The translations under genes and the position numbers were made by a program. The notes under the pieces are model-generated. The model saw only the letters and a program-made list of their open reading frames with translations. It did no database searches and was not told the origin of the DNA. From the NCBI GenBank assembly GCA_018826645.1, contig JAHJZF010000020.1, positions 1 through 13,693 of the forward strand: a DNA stretch of 13,693 bases, in the 5' to 3' direction. This document shows, piece after piece, positions 12,729 through 13,693 of the stretch. Each line of letters begins with the position of its first letter. The stretch's first letter is position 1. Source of the stretch: Patescibacteria group bacterium. GTDB taxonomy: Bacteria; Patescibacteriota; Minisyncoccia; UBA6257; Colwellbacteraceae.

Positions 12729-13693
12729 AATATGGAGTATCTTCTTCTGGTTCCTCTGCTTCTTTCGTAGAAACTAGTATGTCTCTGGGCTTAGCCCCAT
12801 CTGCTGGCCCAATTACGCCCTTGGCTTCCATGATATCAAGGAGCCTGGCGGCACGAGCATATCCTACGCGCAAGCGCCTTTGTAGATATGAGGCGGACGC
12901 TTTCTTAGCTTGGACAACTGCTTCATAGGCCTCTTCATATAGTTCGTCGTCATCATCTATATCAAACGAGCTAGTTTTAGGTTTTTCTAGGCTTTCTTCC
13001 ATTTCATCTCCAAGCGTATCATCTGCCAAGATTCGATTTTCAGTTTTGATGAATTTAACAACGGCGTTGATTTCGTCTTCCGTTATAAAACCTCCTTGGA
13101 TTCTCTTTGGCTTGGAATAATCAGCCGATATAAGGAGCATATCTCCTCCTCCCAAAAGTTTTTCTGCCCCGGCCATATCCAAGATGGTGCGCGAGTCAAT
13201 TTGGCTTGCTACCTGTAGAGCGACGCGTGTAGTAATGTTCGCTTTAATAAGGCCTGTGATGACTTCTACGGATGGACGTTGAGTTGAGACTATTAAATGA
13301 ATACCAGTAGCTCTAGCCATCTGTGCTAAGCGGACAATAGACGTTTCGACCTCTCTGCCAAAAGCGACCATTAAGTCAGCTAGTTCATCAATCACAATAA
13401 CCATAAAAGGCAACATATCTTCGTGGCGATCTTGGTTGTATCCCACAATATCTCTTTTGCCAGCATCAAGAAGTAGCTCGTAGCGTCTTTCCATCTCTTG
13501 AATAGCGAACCTAAGAGCCGCTACCGCCCTTTTGCCTTCAGTGATGACGGGCGACAAAAGGTGGGGGATGCCTTCGTATGTAGAAAGTTCTACTTTCTTG
13601 GGGTCAATCATAATGAAGCGCAGGGTGGCTGGGGAGTTTTTATAAAGCAAAGAAATTATAAGAGAGTGAATGGCGATAGATTTACCGCTTCCA
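12721..13693 (-). CDS. ftsK: DNA translocase FtsK, C-terminal part (5' end cut by window)
   Basis: Septal DNA pump that clears and aligns chromosome ends at division. The coding frame is open to the window edge, where the Walker A remnant GSGKS is just visible (GGA at 13690-13692), so the true start lies outside. In order are RecA-like motor segments with FIMIDPKKVELS, Walker B VIVIDELADLM (about 13369-13401), ARATGIHLIVSTQRPSVEVITG, then SRTILDMAGAEKLLG, and the winged-helix gamma domain (ASASYLQRRLRVGYARAARLL region) that reads orienting DNA sequences. A TTG at 13648-13650 is internal, not the start. TGA is the stop, overlapping the next ATG, which shows that the standard code is used. Confidence 0.95.
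   Translation of the reverse strand, partial: GSGKSIAIHSLIISLLYKNSPATLRFIMIDPKKVELSTYEGIPHLLSPVITEGKRAVAALRFAIQEMERRYELLLDAGKRDIVGYNQDRHEDMLPFMVIVIDELADLMVAFGREVETSIVRLAQMARATGIHLIVSTQRPSVEVITGLIKANITTRVALQVASQIDSRTILDMAGAEKLLGGGDMLLISADYSKPKRIQGGFITEDEINAVVKFIKTENRILADDTLGDEMEESLEKPKTSSFDIDDDDELYEEAYEAVVQAKKASASYLQRRLRVGYARAARLLDIMEAKGVIGPADGAKPRDILVSTKEAEEPEEDTPYYE

Noticed and set aside
13648..13650. TTG as the start of FtsK
   Set aside because: The same frame continues upstream to the window edge with GSGKS, part of the Walker A motif, so the gene begins outside the window.

Overview
The window looks like a chromosomal piece of a Candidate Phyla Radiation (Patescibacteria) bacterium, probably Parcubacteria-like. 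The grounds are compact small genes with tiny gaps and overlaps, an ftsK - HTH membrane protein - recA run, a glyA-folD overlap, many short single-membrane-pass exported proteins, and few Shine-Dalgarno motifs. TGA is used as a stop (end of ftsK), so the genetic code is standard and not the TGA=Gly code of Gracilibacteria or Absconditabacteria. The lineage is inferred from gene content only. I see no rRNA, tRNA, CRISPR array, transposase or phage gene.

Region 1 (1-3123) looks accessory. A short-chain dehydrogenase, an RBBP9/YdeN-like serine hydrolase and a VOC (glyoxalase/bleomycin-resistance fold) protein sit one after another, each with its own -10 box. A 33-nt repeat present in two perfect copies and one partial copy starts inside the stop codon of the first two genes, so the genes look like single-gene cassettes. 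Next come a truncated peptidase S51 remnant and, in the same frame, a membrane-anchored M14 zinc carboxypeptidase.

Region 2 (3124-6216) holds glutamate racemase (murI), apparently frameshifted at a (TA)5 tract, a nucleotidyltransferase, a 76-aa VKOR-like membrane protein, a reverse-strand transglutaminase-like protein with a Cys-His-Asp set, and two anchored extracytoplasmic proteins (one with a DUF333 domain). A strong stem-loop closes this block.

Region 3 (6217-11065) is envelope and one-carbon metabolism: uppP, a small three-helix membrane protein, a VTT/DedA-like membrane protein, glyA, folD and an LCP-family cell-wall ligase. glyA, folD and the LCP gene overlap and form one operon.

Region 4 (11066-13693, reverse strand) is ftsK (5' end cut by the window edge), a RodZ-like HTH membrane protein and recA, a chromosome-segregation and recombination operon. 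It abuts the LCP gene tail to tail with no base between the stop codons.

MurI, UppP and the LCP protein together imply a peptidoglycan wall. The most distinctive signal is regulatory: about nine genes have a TANNNT -10 hexamer ending six or seven bases before the start codon, several with an extended TGN. This puts the predicted +1 at, or one base before, the start codon, which suggests widespread leaderless transcription. No single new multi-gene system is convincingly visible; the repeat-bounded cassettes are the best candidate.
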